From contig NZ_UQYC01000023.1 of NCBI RefSeq assembly GCF_900545205.1, positions 1-23,960 of the forward strand: a DNA stretch of 23,960 bases, written 5' to 3'. This DNA comes from an uncultured Veillonella sp. (GTDB taxonomy: Bacteria; Bacillota; Negativicutes; Veillonellales; Veillonellaceae). Both the position numbers and the translations under genes were made by a program. The notes below the pieces were generated by a model. That model did not search any database and was not told where the DNA came from. It was given only the letters and a program-made list of their open reading frames with translations. Below are positions 22,864 to 23,960 of the stretch, in pieces. Within the stretch, counting starts at the first letter, position 1. Each line of letters opens with the position of its first letter.

Positions 22864-23960
22864 TTAGAATTTGTAATTTAATTCTGCACGGTAGAAATCG
22901 GAAAGATCGTTACCTTTTTGGTCTTTAGAGTTGAAACCATAACCAGCAGATAAGCCTACGTTATCTTGTACTGCGTAGTTTACGCTAGCCATGTAACCTT
23001 TGTAACCATTAGATGTATTTGTTAAGTCATATGCTTGGTCCCAAGTGGAGCTTACGATTGGAGCGTTAGCTTTTTGGTTGAAGTATTGACCTTTCACATC
23101 CCATGTACCTTTTTTAGCGATGTCGTAGTTACCATAACCAACACCAGCTGTCCAAGCTTGGGAATCATTTACGTTGGAAGCTTTTAACCATTCACCACCA
23201 ACCCAAACTTTATCTTTACGGAAGTCTGCATTGAAGCCGTATACGTCTTGGCCATCAGAGCTTACTGTGGAACCGTTATGGTTCAAGTTACCGCTAGATA
23301 ATTTAGAGTAGAAACCACCAACTGTGGATTCTTGACCAACTTTACCTTTAACACCTACATAAGCTACGGAAGGGTTATCGGATTTGGAGTTACCATCAGC
23401 AGCACCGGCCATCATGTAACCATAAGCACCTTGTACTTGAACTTTGTCATTACCTACGTTCAATTGAGCACCATCAAATGTATCATCGTACATTAAACCG
23501 CCACCAATTGTTTGTTGGAAACGACCACCTTTAGCAGATACTCTATTACCAAATTTGTGATCTACATAAGCACGATCAATTGTTGCATCAGCACCTTTTG
23601 TAGAATCACCGAATTCGTAATTACCTTTTACACGAACAACAGCTTCAGTTTTATCATTTACTTTACCGTTGAATTGAACACGTGCACGGCCATCTGTTAA
23701 GGATTTACTGTTATTTTTGTAAACGCCTTTATCTTCAGAACCTTGGTAACGGATACGAGCATCACCAGTTACTTTTACATTACCTACACGGTCTTCCAAA
23801 CGAGATACGCGAACGCCTAAGCTGTTCAACTCATTGGAGAACTCGTCAGCCAAGCGATTAATCATTGCTTGTTGTTCTGCATTAGCACGATCTTGGTTAG
23901 CCATTGCTTTAGCTACCATTTGAGCCATTTCATAACGAGTGATATTGTTTTGGCCTTTGA
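22864..23960 (-). CDS. ompM: Second OmpM-type porin with SLH domain (5' end outside window)
   Basis: The open frame reaches the right edge without a start. The visible 365 residues begin in the SLH domain (KGQNNITRYEMAQMV), and about 55 N-terminal residues (signal peptide and first SLH half) lie outside, judging from the neighbour. The coiled coil is nearly identical to that of the other paralogue. The barrel differs in loops, with insertions such as SSGNLNHNGSTVSSDG, but shares strands and the final YRAELNYKF. An internal ATG at 23928 is not the true start because the conserved SLH codons continue upstream. It is a tandem paralogue, presumably with its own promoter beyond the edge, and its terminator lies 11 bp downstream. 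Confidence 0.93.
   Translation of the reverse strand, partial: KGQNNITRYEMAQMVAKAMANQDRANAEQQAMINRLADEFSNELNSLGVRVSRLEDRVGNVKVTGDARIRYQGSEDKGVYKNNSKSLTDGRARVQFNGKVNDKTEAVVRVKGNYEFGDSTKGADATIDRAYVDHKFGNRVSAKGGRFQQTIGGGLMYDDTFDGAQLNVGNDKVQVQGAYGYMMAGAADGNSKSDNPSVAYVGVKGKVGQESTVGGFYSKLSSGNLNHNGSTVSSDGQDVYGFNADFRKDKVWVGGEWLKASNVNDSQAWTAGVGYGNYDIAKKGTWDVKGQYFNQKANAPIVSSTWDQAYDLTNTSNGYKGYMASVNYAVQDNVGLSAGYGFNSKDQKGNDLSDFYRAELNYKF

Noticed and set aside
23928..23930. Internal ATG as the start of the second ompM gene
   Set aside because: The SLH codons conserved in the other paralogue continue upstream to the window edge, so the gene is cut by the window and not shortened.

Overview
The window looks like chromosomal DNA of a diderm Firmicute of the class Negativicutes, most probably Veillonella. 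Two things point there. Two tandem genes encode OmpM-type porins (signal peptide, one SLH domain, coiled coil, beta-barrel ending in Phe), a hallmark of Negativicutes. The other genes are Firmicute-like: a PyrR-type pyr attenuator, a pyrK/pyrD class 1B dihydroorotate dehydrogenase, and a rapZ-yvcK-whiA cluster. The DNA is AT-rich and nearly all genes are on the minus strand. Genus assignment is inference from protein character; no search was run.

Layout. (1) Positions 1-125 hold what looks like the 5' end of an IS200/IS605-type element whose transposase runs off the left edge on the minus strand. (2) copA, a copper-exporting P-type ATPase (236-2413, minus), ends at a 34-bp perfect palindrome. 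(3) A YigZ/IMPACT-family gene (plus), a 62-codon basic small ORF (minus) and a LysR-type regulator (plus) follow. (4) The pyrimidine operon pyrB-pyrC-carA-carB-pyrK-pyrD (13036 down to 4825, minus) has overlapping or nearly abutting genes. It starts from a good -35/-10 promoter and a complete PyrR attenuator, and ends at a terminator shared with lysR. It covers the steps from bicarbonate/glutamine to orotate; pyrE and pyrF are not here.

(5) A second minus-strand operon runs from 20754 to 13390: a Cof-type HAD phosphatase, rapZ, yvcK, whiA and an unrecognised 1095-residue secreted protein. That protein has a beta-rich N-terminal region, about 570 residues of Ala/Glu/Lys/Arg repeat predicted to be one very long charged helix, and a Gln/Asn-rich tail. 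Gaps in this operon are 12-15 bp, so the giant protein is probably co-expressed with the envelope and cell-cycle regulators. It is the most interesting item in the window. (6) Two tandem ompM paralogues (21043-22254 complete; 22864 to the right edge partial) each end in a UUCG-loop terminator. They are separated by 609 bp holding a sigma70-type promoter, a long 5' leader and several A/T-rich dyads.

I found no tRNA, rRNA or CRISPR array. Several starts were moved from the longest ORF to an internal codon with a proper ribosome binding site (pyrC, pyrK, the HAD gene, the small ORF).
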